Source: Faecalibacterium prausnitzii (GTDB taxonomy: Bacteria; Bacillota; Clostridia; Oscillospirales; Ruminococcaceae). Taken from it: a DNA stretch of 64,000 nt. Position numbers and translations under genes: made by a program. Below are positions 33,349 to 42,683 of this stretch, one piece after another. The notes beneath the pieces are model-generated. The model made no database searches and had not been told where the DNA came from. It saw only the letters and a list, made by a program, of their open reading frames with translations. The stretch lies in the NCBI GenBank assembly GCA_004558805.1, contig SFDE01000004.1:62001-126000 (forward strand), in the 5' to 3' direction. Each line of letters opens with the position of its first letter. The first letter of the stretch is position 1.

Positions 33349-34215
33349 TTATTTTTTCAGGATGATGCAGGGCAGAGGGGCGGTATCTGCCCAATTGGCA
33401 AAATCACACACCAGCACGGTGAAATCTTTCAGCGGAAGTGCCCGCAGCCATGCCAGCACCGCCTGTTTCTCATCGGTGCCGATGACCTGCCCGCTGTAGA
33501 GGATGGCGCTGACCACTCCCCCGGGGCGCACCGCCTGCAGGGCGGCTTCCAGCGCCGGGATGCTGCTTTGGGCGGTGGAGAACACGGCGTGGTCTGCCCC
33601 GGGCAGCCAGCCAAAGTTGAACATCACCGCATCGGCGGTGCCGGGCTCCACATACTGCAGCAGGTCGGTGTGGCTGGTGCAGACAAGCTCGTACCGGTCG
33701 GCGGGCACGCCTGCCCGCTCCAGCCGGGCACGGGTGGAGGCGATGGCGTCAGGCTGGATGTCAAAGCCCAGCACCCTGCCTGCCGGGGCGGTGATGCCGC
33801 ACAGAAAAGCGGTGTCGCCGCCGTTGCCGCAGGTGGCATCCACGCACAGCCGGGGGCTTTCCAGCCGGGCGGCAAGAAAGTCCTGTATGAACTTTACGGC
33901 GGTCAGGTCCGGGGTGCGGCGGCGGCAGAGCCGGTCTCCCTCCGCTTCAAAGCCAAATTTAGCCCAGAACGCCTCTTCTCCCGGCTCCATCGGCAGGGGA
34001 GCGGTAAAAAGGGTGGCGGTCTCCCGGTCATAGCCGCCAAAGGTGCGCAGCACCTCCTTCAGCAGATAGGAGCCGTAGCCCTTGCGCCGCCACCGGGGCA
34101 GGATGCAAAGCCCCGCAAGGTCCGCCCCCTTTGCTGTGGGCTGAAGGGTGCAGGACCCGATCTCTTCTTTTTCCTTGTAAAGGGCAAAGCCCCGGGGAGT
34201 GCGGCGCAGTTCCAT
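33349..34215 (-). CDS. GNAT acetyltransferase - MnmM (YtqB) methyltransferase fusion
   Basis: 288 residues. Residues 1-100 form a GNAT domain with the acetyl-CoA loop WRRKGYGSYLL (42-52) and the typical FWAKFGF end. Residues 105-288 form a class I SAM methyltransferase with motif I VDATCGNGGDTAFL (125-138), GFDIQPDAI, and MFNFGWLPGADH. The latter matches the YtqB/MnmM family (PF06962), which methylates nm5U34 to mnm5U in tRNA. Usually YtqB is a stand-alone protein of about 190 residues. The target of the acetyltransferase half is unknown. Confidence 0.85.
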   Translation of the reverse strand: MELRRTPRGFALYKEKEEIGSCTLQPTAKGADLAGLCILPRWRRKGYGSYLLKEVLRTFGGYDRETATLFTAPLPMEPGEEAFWAKFGFEAEGDRLCRRRTPDLTAVKFIQDFLAARLESPRLCVDATCGNGGDTAFLCGITAPAGRVLGFDIQPDAIASTRARLERAGVPADRYELVCTSHTDLLQYVEPGTADAVMFNFGWLPGADHAVFSTAQSSIPALEAALQAVRPGGVVSAILYSGQVIGTDEKQAVLAWLRALPLKDFTVLVCDFANWADTAPLPCIILKK

Positions 34216-34443
34216 GACAGTTCCTCCTTGACGACCATACAGCCAGCGGATAAAATAGGGGAAGACCCCCGGCTTTTACAATACCCATTCCGGCGGAAGC
34301 TGTCAAGGGGAAAAGCAGGACCTTATTTCACAGTTTCTTCACGGCGCCAGCGATGGATTTTCACAATTGACCGCTACAATAATGACAGCTCAGAGGAACG
34401 GCATTCCTGTGAGAGGATCCTGGAAGGGAAGGAAGTATTCAGT

Positions 34444-35847
34444 ATGGACAACGAGAACAAGTGGGAATTCAATTATTCCTCTTCTAATAACCCTGCCGGC
34501 ACCCCCGGTGCGGGCAGTGGCTACCCCAACGTGGGCAGCAGCGGTCTGAACACCGCAAACCGGTACAATCAGTACGGCTATGAGGACCCCCTCCCCCGGG
34601 AGGAGCCCCAGCAGCCCACCGGCGGGGCAACGCCCCCGCCCAATGTGCCTCCCATGACCGGGCAGCAGGGAGCACCTCAGCCACCCAGAAAGAAAAAGCA
34701 CGCCGCCGACGGCGGGCGCATCGTCCGCAGTGTGGTGGCGTTGGTGCTGGCAGGGGCAATGGGCTTTCTGGGCGGCTTTGCCGGGGCGCAGCTCAGCGGC
34801 GGCACCAACCGGGTGGTCATCCAGCAGGCGGCACCCTCTGCCTCCTCCGGCAGCGCCGACAGCTCCATCAGCTCGGCAGCCGCAGCCGGCAGCAGCCTGA
34901 CCACTGAGCAGGTGGCAGAGCTGGTGAGTCCCAGTGTGGTGGTCATAACCACCGAGCAGGTAGTTTACTCTCAGTGGTCCTGGTACGGACAGAGTCAGGT
35001 GGAGAGCGGTGCCGGCAGCGGCGTCATCATCAGCTCCGACGGCTATATCCTCACCTGTGCCCATGTGGTGGATGGAGCTTCCACCATCACGGTGACCATT
35101 GACGACAAGGACTATTCCGCCACTCTGGTGGGAGAGGATACCACCAGCGACATTGCAGTGGTCAAGATCGATGCCACCGGGCTGACGCCTGCCACCGTAG
35201 GCGACAGCGATGGTCTGAAGGTGGGGCAGAACGTCATGGCAGTGGGCAACCCGCTGGGTGAGCTGGGAGGCACCGTCACCGGCGGCATGATCAGCGCACT
35301 GAACCGCAGCGTCACCATCCAGGGCTCCAGCTCCACCAACACCATGTCCCTGATCCAGATGGACGCATCCGTAAGCCCCGGCAACTCCGGCGGCGGTCTG
35401 TTCAACATGAGCGGTGAGCTGGTGGGCATCGTCAACGCCAAGTCCTCCGACAGCGATGCCGAGGGTCTGGGTTTTGCCATCCCCATCAACGACGCCATCA
35501 AGGTGGCGCAGCAGCTGCTGGAAAACGGCTATGTCACCGGTCGCCCCTATCTGGGCATCACCTATCTGGGTGTGGAAGACGCTCAGACCGCAGCACAGCT
35601 GGGGGTCTCTGCCTACGGTGTGTATGTGGTGGACGTGGTCAAGGGCGGTCCTGCTGAGGCAGGCGGGCTGAAAGCGGGGGACCGCATCGTCAGCATTGAC
35701 GGCACCGAGATCGGTACCAAGGACGATCTCAGCAGCCTGATGCAGACCCACAGCGCCGGAGATGTGCTGTCCATCACCGTGGCACGGCAGGGACAGATGC
35801 AGACCGTCAGCGTGACTCTGGGAGAAAAGAACGCATCCAACAGCTGA
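34444..35847 (+). CDS. HtrA/DegP-family serine protease
   Basis: 467 residues from ATG 34444 (GGAAGG upstream); the longer frame upstream is antisense to the mnmM-like gene. A Pro/Gly/Gln-rich cytoplasmic N-terminus (1-90), one membrane segment (about 93-117), a Ser/Ala linker, the trypsin-like domain with His207 (TCAHVVD), Asp236 (TSDIAVVK) and Ser315 (GNSGGGLF), and one PDZ domain (about 370-455). It degrades or refolds damaged proteins on the outer face of the membrane. All catalytic residues are intact. Confidence 0.95.
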   Translation: MDNENKWEFNYSSSNNPAGTPGAGSGYPNVGSSGLNTANRYNQYGYEDPLPREEPQQPTGGATPPPNVPPMTGQQGAPQPPRKKKHAADGGRIVRSVVALVLAGAMGFLGGFAGAQLSGGTNRVVIQQAAPSASSGSADSSISSAAAAGSSLTTEQVAELVSPSVVVITTEQVVYSQWSWYGQSQVESGAGSGVIISSDGYILTCAHVVDGASTITVTIDDKDYSATLVGEDTTSDIAVVKIDATGLTPATVGDSDGLKVGQNVMAVGNPLGELGGTVTGGMISALNRSVTIQGSSSTNTMSLIQMDASVSPGNSGGGLFNMSGELVGIVNAKSSDSDAEGLGFAIPINDAIKVAQQLLENGYVTGRPYLGITYLGVEDAQTAAQLGVSAYGVYVVDVVKGGPAEAGGLKAGDRIVSIDGTEIGTKDDLSSLMQTHSAGDVLSITVARQGQMQTVSVTLGEKNASNS

Positions 35848-35878
35848 CCTCCGGGCACAAAAGAATAGAATGAGCAGC

Positions 35879-35916
35879 AGGGGCTGCGGACCTGACGGTC
35901 CGCAGCCCCTGTTTTG
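35879..35916. terminator. Terminator between htrA and pullulanase genes
   Basis: AGGGGCTGCGGACC TGAC GGTCCGCAGCCCCT (35879-35910) followed by GTTTTG; convergent genes on both sides. Confidence 0.88.
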
Positions 35917-35938
35917 TCATTCGAATATCTATGGTTTC

Positions 35939-37894
35939 TTATACCAGCCCAAAGACGGTGGCGCTGCAGGGGGCAAGCTGTGCCTGCCCGGTGCACAGGG
36001 GGCTGTCTCCCCGCCACAGGAAGGAAGAGGTGCCGTCGCAGAGCAGTTTCCAGCGTCCCGACGGCAGGGGCACGGTGTGGCAGCAGTCGGTGGGGTTGTA
36101 AAAGACGCACAGCGCCTGCCACTGTGCTCCGTCCCCCGGGGCGGCAGGCAGGGTCCAGCCCACCAGAGGTTGTTCCAGAGAGAAGAACTGCAGCGCATCG
36201 GGGGCACAGCGGTCGGAGCTGCTGAGCCGGGGAAAGGCGGTGCGAAGCCCCAGCAGACCCCGGTAGTAGTCCACCAGCGGGTAGTATCTGCCGGCACGGT
36301 CCCAGTCCAGCCGGTTCAGGGCAGGGGAGGAGCGGTAGCTGTTGCCCTCGCCTTTTTTGGTCCGGGCAAACTCCTCTCCCGCCTGCAGAAAGGGCATACC
36401 AAAGCAGGTAAGGCAGATGCCTGCGGCAAGGCGGTTCTGTGCCAGTGCGGCGGGGTCGGCGGCGGCAAACTCCGGGCGGCTGTACCGCACCAGAAGCAGC
36501 TTGTCCCACAGGGTATAGTTGTCGTGGGCGGAGATATAGTTTACTATTTGGCTGGGAGCATGGGGCGGCAGCCGGTCGCTGCGGCACCACGCCGCCACGG
36601 CGGCACCGATGTCCCAGAAGCTGCCGGGTCTGCCCTCCACATACCCCGGGTCCCGGGGGTCAAAGCAGCTGCCCTTGATGGCGTCCCGGGTGTCGTCGCA
36701 GAAGATGCCGATGCGGTCGCTGAGCATGGCAAGGTTTGCCTTGTTTGCTTCGTACCGGTGCAGCTGGCTTGCGCCGCCCTGCCATGGCTCGCCGTACAGC
36801 AGGATGTCCCGCCCGCCGGGCAGATCGTCCAGAGCGGCACGGAGGGCGTTCATGGTCTCCACGTCGTAAAGACCCATAAGGTCGAACCGGAAGCCGTCTA
36901 TGTGGTACTCCTGCGCCCAGTAAAGCACCGAGTCGATGAGGTACCGCCGTGCCATGAGCCGCTCGCTGGCAAACTCGTTGCCGCAGCCGCTGCCGTTGGA
37001 AAGGCTGCCATCCGGGTTCTGACGGAAAAAGTAATAGGGCACCGTGTTGTTCAGTACGTTTTCGGTGCGGTACATGTGGTTATACACCACGTCCATTACC
37101 ACCCCGATGCCTGCGGCGTGGAGGGCGGCGATCATGGCTTTGCACTCCCGGATGCGCACCTCGCCCCGGTGGGGGTCGGTGGAGTAGCTGCCCTCCGGGA
37201 TGTTGTAGTTGGTGGGGTCGTAGCCCCAGTTATACTGCCGCAGCAGGGGGCGGCTCTCGTCCACGCTGCCAAAGTCGAAGATGGGCATCAGCTGCACATA
37301 GCCCACCCCCAGATTTTTCAGGTAGTCCAGACAGGTGGGGTGGACGCCCTCCCCCCGGAGGGTGGTGCCCTGCTGGGTAAAGGCAAGGAACTTGCCCCGC
37401 CACGCCGGGCGCACCCCGCTGGCGGGGTCCTGAGAAAAGTCCCGGACGCTGACCTCCCACACCGTGCGGCGGCAGGGGGGGATCACCGGGCGGGTGTCCC
37501 GCTGCCAGCCGGAAGGGGCGGTGCGGGACAGGTCCACGATCATGCTGCGGGTGCCGTTGACACCGGCGGCGCGGGCGTAGGGGTCGCCGGTCTGCCGGGT
37601 GACCCCGTCCACGGTGACGTCAAAGGTGTAGTAGCGTCCGTGCTGGTCGCCGGGGAGCCAGATGCTCCACACGCCCTGCCCGTTGCGCTGCAGCGGCAGG
37701 GGACCTATGGAGCTGCCGCCGTCGTCCCGGCGGTACAGCCGCACCGTTACCGCCTGCGCTGTAGGCGCCCACAGCCGCAGCCGGGTGCCGGCAAGGGAGT
37801 AGTCTGCCCCCAGCGGTCCGTGCCAGAGGGTATTGCGTGCAAAGCTTTGGCTCTCGTACAGCGTCTTCAGCTCTGCGGGGGTTTTTGCACTCAT
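35939..37894 (-). CDS. pulA: Type I pullulanase
   Basis: 651 residues, no signal peptide, so intracellular. An N-terminal CBM48-like domain (about 20-125, LGADYSLAGTRLRLWAPTAQ) is followed by the GH13 barrel with the type I pullulanase motif YNWGYDP (221-227), nucleophile Asp338 (DGFRFDLMGLYD), acid Glu369 (LYGEPW) and the ISAHDNYTL block. It hydrolyses alpha-1,6 branches of glycogen or maltodextrins. Length fits the short clostridial/Bacillus form. Monocistronic. Confidence 0.95.
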   Translation of the reverse strand: MSAKTPAELKTLYESQSFARNTLWHGPLGADYSLAGTRLRLWAPTAQAVTVRLYRRDDGGSSIGPLPLQRNGQGVWSIWLPGDQHGRYYTFDVTVDGVTRQTGDPYARAAGVNGTRSMIVDLSRTAPSGWQRDTRPVIPPCRRTVWEVSVRDFSQDPASGVRPAWRGKFLAFTQQGTTLRGEGVHPTCLDYLKNLGVGYVQLMPIFDFGSVDESRPLLRQYNWGYDPTNYNIPEGSYSTDPHRGEVRIRECKAMIAALHAAGIGVVMDVVYNHMYRTENVLNNTVPYYFFRQNPDGSLSNGSGCGNEFASERLMARRYLIDSVLYWAQEYHIDGFRFDLMGLYDVETMNALRAALDDLPGGRDILLYGEPWQGGASQLHRYEANKANLAMLSDRIGIFCDDTRDAIKGSCFDPRDPGYVEGRPGSFWDIGAAVAAWCRSDRLPPHAPSQIVNYISAHDNYTLWDKLLLVRYSRPEFAAADPAALAQNRLAAGICLTCFGMPFLQAGEEFARTKKGEGNSYRSSPALNRLDWDRAGRYYPLVDYYRGLLGLRTAFPRLSSSDRCAPDALQFFSLEQPLVGWTLPAAPGDGAQWQALCVFYNPTDCCHTVPLPSGRWKLLCDGTSSFLWRGDSPLCTGQAQLAPCSATVFGLV

Positions 37895-37987
37895 GGTTTC
37901 TTCATTCCTTCTTGCGAGTTTCCAATGTATTTAGTGTAAACAACCCGGCGCTATTTTGCAAGAGGAAAATGACTTGTGCCGCTGCCC

Positions 37988-38016
37988 TTGCAAATCGGCG
38001 GGGGATAAACTATACT
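37988..38016 (+). promoter_or_regulatory. Promoter of the AAA+ ATPase gene
   Basis: TTGCAA (37988-37993), 17-bp spacer, TATACT (38011-38016). Confidence 0.75.
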
Positions 38017-38044
38017 GAAAGAAAAACCATGGAGGGACAGCACG

Positions 38045-40084
38045 ATGGCGTATACCGACGACTGGGAGAACCTGATGAACGGTGTGTTTGGCTCAGGGGG
38101 CAAGCTGCGGTTTTCGCCCGGCACACAGCCGGAGGCAGGCACCGATCCCGGCAGGACTCCGGCAGATCTGAACGCCGCACTGCTGGCACAGCAGCGGCAG
38201 CTGGACGAGCTGCTGAAGCAGCAGAACGCCCGGCTGAAAAAGCAGGACCGGGATACCCGCACAGCGCTGGAGGACAGCCGCCGGATGCTGCGGGATATGG
38301 AGGCGGAGGGGCTCCTTGCCAAGGGCACGGCAGATGTGCCGGCGGAGCATCTGGGCAGCTTTGAGGGGCTTGCCGCCGAGGTAAAAAAGACGGTGCTGGG
38401 GCAGGACGCCTTTGTGGACAGCGTGGTCCGTGCCATGCGCCGTCCCTTTGTGCAGGGCACGGTGCCTCCTGCTGCCCGGAACGTGATCCTGCTGTGGGGA
38501 ATGCCCGGCACCGGGCGGCACTTTACCCTTGCCCGGACGGCGCAGGTCATGGCGGCACGGGGGCTTTTGCAGAGCGGAAAGACCGCCGTCATGGACCTTG
38601 CCCTCTACCCGGACCCCGGTGCAGAAAAGCTGTTTCTGCAGGACCTGTACGCTGCCCTCCACGCTCCGGGGGAGATATTGCTTTTTGAGCACTACGAGAG
38701 CTGCCACCCGGGCTTTCTGCGGACCCTTGCGGACCTTGCGGTAAAGGGCAGCGCCCCCCTGTCCAGCCGGTATCTGGTAAACAAGGAAGGGGTGTTGGTG
38801 GACGCAGGCACCGCCCTTGCGCCGGGCACCGTGAGCCGCATCGACCCCTGCGGCAAATATCTGATCTTTTTCTCTTCCCAGGGACGGGAGGGGCTGGCAG
38901 ACAAGTTCGGCGCAGCCTTTGTGGACGCCGTGGGGGATGTGTGCCGGACCGGCGACTTTGCCCCGGAGGACCTGGCGGCGCTGGCGGCGCAGCAGCTCAA
39001 CGGACTGGCGCAGCGGGTAAACGCCCGGCTGGGGCTGACCCTTTCTGCCGGGGCGCAGGTCCGGGACTATGTGGCGGCACAGTTTTCCGCCCAAAAAGGG
39101 GTGGCGTCTCTGGGGGAGTGCTGCAGCAGCATCTTCCACGCCCTCAGCGAATTCTGCCTTCAGACCGACGCAAAGCTTACCGGCACGGTGACCCTTACGG
39201 TGGAGCCGGAGGGAATGTATTTCCGGCTCAACGGGGAGGAGCCCCGCAAGATAGAGGATCTGCTGCCTGCGGGGTACACCGGGGCGGTGGAAGCGGTGCG
39301 CACCCAGCTGAAGGAGCTGGTGGGGCTGGACCCGGTAAAGGAATACGTCTTTGGTCTGGCGGACAACCTGCAGGTGCAGCAGCGCCGGGCGGCAGCAGGC
39401 TTCAAGACCGCAAACCTGTCCATGCACATGATCTTTACCGGCAACCCCGGCACCGGCAAGACCACCATCGCCCGGTTGGTGGCAAAGTACCTGAAGGCGA
39501 TCGGTGCCCTCAAGGGCGGGCAGCTGGTGGAGGTGAGCCGGGGCGATCTGGTGGGACGCTACACCGGACACACCGCCCCCCTGACCAACAGCGTCATCCA
39601 GAGTGCGCTGGGCGGGGTGCTGTTCATCGATGAGGCGTACAGCCTTTACCGGGGGGAGCAGGACAGCTTTGGGCTGGAGGCAATCGACACCCTTGTAAAG
39701 GGCATGGAGGATCACCGGGAGGAGCTGGTGGTCATCCTTGCGGGATACACAAAGGAGATGGAGACCTTCCTTACCGCCAACAGCGGTCTTGCCAGCCGGT
39801 TCCCCAACAAGATCGAGTTCCCGGACTACACGGCGGAGCAGCTGCTGGATATCACCCGGCTGCAGGCAAAGGGCAAGGGCTACCGGCTGGAGGAAGGCTG
39901 TACCCCGCTGCTGCTGGACTACTACACCCGCCGGCAGGCGCAGAACAGCCGCACCGCCGGCAATGGACGTCTGGCGCGCAACACGCTGGAAAAAGCGATC
40001 TTCAACCAGAGCCGCCGCCTTGTGGCGGAGCCTGCCGCCGAGCTGGACCTGATCCTGCCCGGGGATCTGGAATTTGAAGAATAA
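38045..40084 (+). CDS. Two-module AAA+ ATPase (inactive ClpB-like module plus CbbX/SpoVK-like module)
   Basis: 679 residues from ATG 38045. Residues 40-90 are a likely coiled coil. Module 1 (about 105-300) resembles a Clp/Hsp100 second ATPase (VLGQDAFVDSVVRAMRRP, then GMPGTGRH at 152-159). Its Walker A lysine is replaced by Arg158 and Walker B is EILLFEH, so ATP hydrolysis is unlikely. Module 2 (about 415-640) is a full CbbX/SpoVK-type AAA+: GNPGTGKT (466-473), VLFIDEAY (525-532), GLASRFP with Arg585. CbbX remodels Rubisco and SpoVK acts in sporulation; here the client is unknown. A lipoprotein gene follows in the same direction. Confidence 0.85.
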   Translation: MAYTDDWENLMNGVFGSGGKLRFSPGTQPEAGTDPGRTPADLNAALLAQQRQLDELLKQQNARLKKQDRDTRTALEDSRRMLRDMEAEGLLAKGTADVPAEHLGSFEGLAAEVKKTVLGQDAFVDSVVRAMRRPFVQGTVPPAARNVILLWGMPGTGRHFTLARTAQVMAARGLLQSGKTAVMDLALYPDPGAEKLFLQDLYAALHAPGEILLFEHYESCHPGFLRTLADLAVKGSAPLSSRYLVNKEGVLVDAGTALAPGTVSRIDPCGKYLIFFSSQGREGLADKFGAAFVDAVGDVCRTGDFAPEDLAALAAQQLNGLAQRVNARLGLTLSAGAQVRDYVAAQFSAQKGVASLGECCSSIFHALSEFCLQTDAKLTGTVTLTVEPEGMYFRLNGEEPRKIEDLLPAGYTGAVEAVRTQLKELVGLDPVKEYVFGLADNLQVQQRRAAAGFKTANLSMHMIFTGNPGTGKTTIARLVAKYLKAIGALKGGQLVEVSRGDLVGRYTGHTAPLTNSVIQSALGGVLFIDEAYSLYRGEQDSFGLEAIDTLVKGMEDHREELVVILAGYTKEMETFLTANSGLASRFPNKIEFPDYTAEQLLDITRLQAKGKGYRLEEGCTPLLLDYYTRRQAQNSRTAGNGRLARNTLEKAIFNQSRRLVAEPAAELDLILPGDLEFEE

Positions 40085-40103
40085 AAAACAGGAGGGATCT
40101 TAG

Positions 40104-40754
40104 ATGAAAAGACTTGTGAAAAAATGGATGTCCGTACTGCTTGCCGGTACGATGCTGCTGTGCATGACGGCGGGGCTGACCGGCTGTGAGGGCGGCGGCG
40201 GGGCAGAAGACCCGCTGACTGTCACCTATCGCAACTTTGTGCAGCAGAATTTCTCCCATGACTACATCGCCTTTAAAGCGGACGTGACCCATGACGGGGT
40301 GGATGATCTGATCGTGATCGACAAGTCCCATGAAGAGGACCCGGACTATATCACCTATGGTCATATCTACACCTGCTATTACGGAACGGTGGTGCGGCTG
40401 GCAACCAAGAGCGATGCCACGGTACATTTCGGCGGCGGACAGTTTTCCTGGGTGATCCGTCCGGTGGGCAATGGGTATTACAACCTCATCAGTGAGGAAG
40501 GTACTCTGTATCAGGGCAGCGGAGATATCGGATTGTATGAATATTACATTGATGTTGATACCCAAAAAATCCATCTGGTAAAGGAATACGACCGGGTCAA
40601 AACCAAAACGCCGGTAAGCGATGCGCGCTGGGAGCAGTATCTGAGCATCGGAAACCGTGCTCTGCAGGGGACTTACAGCCTGTATATCTATCAGTCCGGC
40701 TGGGATTTTAACGAACCGCCGCTGGCGGCTTCGCTGGTGATCGCCCGGGGCTGA
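40104..40754 (+). CDS. Lipoprotein of unknown function
   Basis: 216 residues from ATG 40104 after GGAGGG. Signal peptide with lipobox LTGC (Cys28). The mature part has an FG-GAP/VCBS-like stretch (FKADVTHDGVDDLIVIDKS) and is rich in Tyr and Gly (CYYGTVVRLA, GDIGLYEYYIDVD). No enzyme motif. It starts 19 bases after the AAA+ gene and is probably cotranscribed with it. Confidence 0.7.
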   Translation: MKRLVKKWMSVLLAGTMLLCMTAGLTGCEGGGGAEDPLTVTYRNFVQQNFSHDYIAFKADVTHDGVDDLIVIDKSHEEDPDYITYGHIYTCYYGTVVRLATKSDATVHFGGGQFSWVIRPVGNGYYNLISEEGTLYQGSGDIGLYEYYIDVDTQKIHLVKEYDRVKTKTPVSDARWEQYLSIGNRALQGTYSLYIYQSGWDFNEPPLAASLVIARG

Positions 40755-40768
40755 GGCATACGCTTATA

Positions 40769-40804
40769 AAAAAGGACGCCGCACAACATGCGGCGTCCTT
40801 TTTG
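40769..40804. terminator. Bidirectional terminator between the lipoprotein and WYL genes
   Basis: AAAAAGGACGCCGCA CAACA TGCGGCGTCCTTTTT. Confidence 0.9.
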
Positions 40805-40814
40805 TTACTGGTTG

Positions 40815-41774
40815 TTACTGGTGCTGTTCTGCCAGTTTTTGCACCATCTCGTGGAGCTGGGCACGCACTGCGGCAGGTGCTACCACCTCCACCTTGCCGC
40901 CAAAGCCGCAGACCCAGCCGTAGAACTGAGGGCTGACGCACACCGGCACATCAAAGTGGAAGTGCTCCCCATCGGCTTCCGGCAGCAGCATGACCGTCTT
41001 GCCAAAGCGGTCCCGCATGGCGGTCTCCAGATCGTTGACGCACCGCAGGGTCACCCGGTACTCATCTCCGCCGAACATGTTGAAGTGCTTGCGCAGGTAG
41101 GAGGGCAGGTCAAATTTCCGGAACGCCTCCCTGCCCCGGCGGGGCAGGTCCAGCACCGTGACGCCGGACATCCGGTCCACCCGGTAGTTGCGGATGTTGG
41201 CGGGGTCTTTTTCATCCTGATAGGCAATGAGGTAGTAAAAGCCTCCGTCCCATGCCAGCTGCCAGGGGCTGACGGTGCGGTTGGCATCGCCTTTGTACCG
41301 GAACCGCACCATTTTGCCGCTGTTGATGGCGTTGTGGAGGGAGTCGATGTTGTACAGAAGTGCCTGATTGTCGCTTTTGGGGCGTCCGTCCACATAGACC
41401 TGACGCTGGAGCTGGGAGCCTTGGTACTCGGAGCACAGCGCCTCCAGCTTGTGGATGATGCGCTTGCTGGTGCGTGCGGACACCACGCTGCTGGACTGCA
41501 CGGCATCCACCAGCAGCTTCAGCTCAGAAAGCTCAAAGGTGCGGCTTGCCAGCCAGTAGCCGCCGCCCCGTCCCCGCTGGAGCTGGATGTCGTAGCCCAG
41601 AGACCGCAGGGTCTCGATGTCGCTGTAGATACTTTTGCGCTCTGCAAGGATGTTCTGCTGCTCCAGCAGCTGCACCAGCTGGGGTACGTTGAGCAGATGT
41701 TCTTCGTCGGTCTTTTGTTCCAGAATGCGCAGAAGCGCAAGGAGCTTGGATTTCTGTCCTTCCTGCTTGGGCAT
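40815..41774 (-). CDS. WYL-domain transcriptional regulator
   Basis: 319 residues. ATG 41774 is chosen, with GGAGGTG eight bases upstream; a GTG three codons earlier overlaps that site. N-terminal winged helix (about 1-85: AERKSIYSDIETLRSLGYDIQ), a linker, and the WYL domain (about 135-220: NAINSGKMVRFRYKGDAN...WQLAWDGGFYYLIAY). The C-terminal extension has a Rossmann-like shape. WYL proteins sense nucleic acids or small molecules. It lies 46 bases after tyrA, so it may be the last gene of the aromatic operon, without proof that it regulates it. Confidence 0.88.
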   Translation of the reverse strand: MPKQEGQKSKLLALLRILEQKTDEEHLLNVPQLVQLLEQQNILAERKSIYSDIETLRSLGYDIQLQRGRGGGYWLASRTFELSELKLLVDAVQSSSVVSARTSKRIIHKLEALCSEYQGSQLQRQVYVDGRPKSDNQALLYNIDSLHNAINSGKMVRFRYKGDANRTVSPWQLAWDGGFYYLIAYQDEKDPANIRNYRVDRMSGVTVLDLPRRGREAFRKFDLPSYLRKHFNMFGGDEYRVTLRCVNDLETAMRDRFGKTVMLLPEADGEHFHFDVPVCVSPQFYGWVCGFGGKVEVVAPAAVRAQLHEMVQKLAEQHQ

Positions 41775-41819
41775 GGTGAGCACCTCCGGTTTTTTTATTC
41801 AGGGGATCGCAGCTGCAGG

Positions 41820-42683
41820 TCATTCCGGCAGCTTTTTGTCAAAGGCGGCGCGCCGCTGGGTGGACAGCCGGAACATCTGTTCCAGCTTGTCCCGGTCCTC
41901 TGCCACAAGAGCGGCGCGGAGCTGCTGCAGGGCAGAGTCGAACTGGTCGATCTCGGAAATAAGATTCTCCTTGTTCCACAGGAAAAGCTCCGCCCACATC
42001 TTGTCGTTGATCCGGGCAATGCGGGTCAGATCCCGGAAGGAGTCGCCGGTATACTCGCACAGGGAGGTGTTGTCGTTGGCGCACATAAGGCTTACGGCAA
42101 TGGCGTGGCACAGCTGGCTTACATAGCCGATCATCCGGTCGTGCTCCTGCACCGTCAGGGTGCAGATGTGCTTAAAGCCCAGCACCTGCGCCAGCTCCTG
42201 CGCCCACTGGATGGCGGCGGGGGTATTCTTTTCGGTGGGGGTGATGATGAAGTTGGCGGGGGCAAAATTTACCTCGGCGGCGTGCTCCACGCTGGAAGTT
42301 TCCCGTCCCGCCATGGGGTGGCTGGCAATGAACTCCACCCCTTCCGGGCACATTGCCTGTATCGGCTCCACCAGCCCGGTCTTGACGCCGGACACATCGG
42401 TGAAGATGCAGCCGGGCTTCAGCAGCTGTCCGTAGGTCCGGAACCACTCCAGAAGGGCGGTGGGGTACAAGCCAAAAATGATGTGGTCGGCGCTGCGGAC
42501 CAGGTCCTCAAAGTCCCGGGTCCTGCCGCTCTGGATGTAGCCCCGGTCCAGTGCGTACTGCAGGTGTCCTTCGCTGCGGTTGATGCCGTCTACATGGAAG
42601 CCTGCACGGGTCAGCTCCAGAGCGTACTTGCCTCCCAGCAGACCCAGACCCACCACCAGATACCGTTTTGATCTATCCAACAT
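41820..42683 (-). CDS. tyrA: Prephenate dehydrogenase
   Basis: 287 residues. N-terminal NAD-binding motif YLVVGLGLLGGKYALEL (8-24), then SGVKTGLV, FIASHPMAGRE (about 118-128) and the all-helical C-terminal domain (GDSFRDLTRIARINDKMWAEL). It converts prephenate to 4-hydroxyphenylpyruvate for tyrosine. No ACT domain is visible. Its start overlaps the aroA stop by 11 bases. Confidence 0.95.
   Translation of the reverse strand: MLDRSKRYLVVGLGLLGGKYALELTRAGFHVDGINRSEGHLQYALDRGYIQSGRTRDFEDLVRSADHIIFGLYPTALLEWFRTYGQLLKPGCIFTDVSGVKTGLVEPIQAMCPEGVEFIASHPMAGRETSSVEHAAEVNFAPANFIITPTEKNTPAAIQWAQELAQVLGFKHICTLTVQEHDRMIGYVSQLCHAIAVSLMCANDNTSLCEYTGDSFRDLTRIARINDKMWAELFLWNKENLISEIDQFDSALQQLRAALVAEDRDKLEQMFRLSTQRRAAFDKKLPE

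Noticed and set aside
31557..33365. 602-codon open frame antisense to prfC
   Set aside because: Shadow of prfC; the RF3 GTPase motifs are unmistakable on the minus strand.
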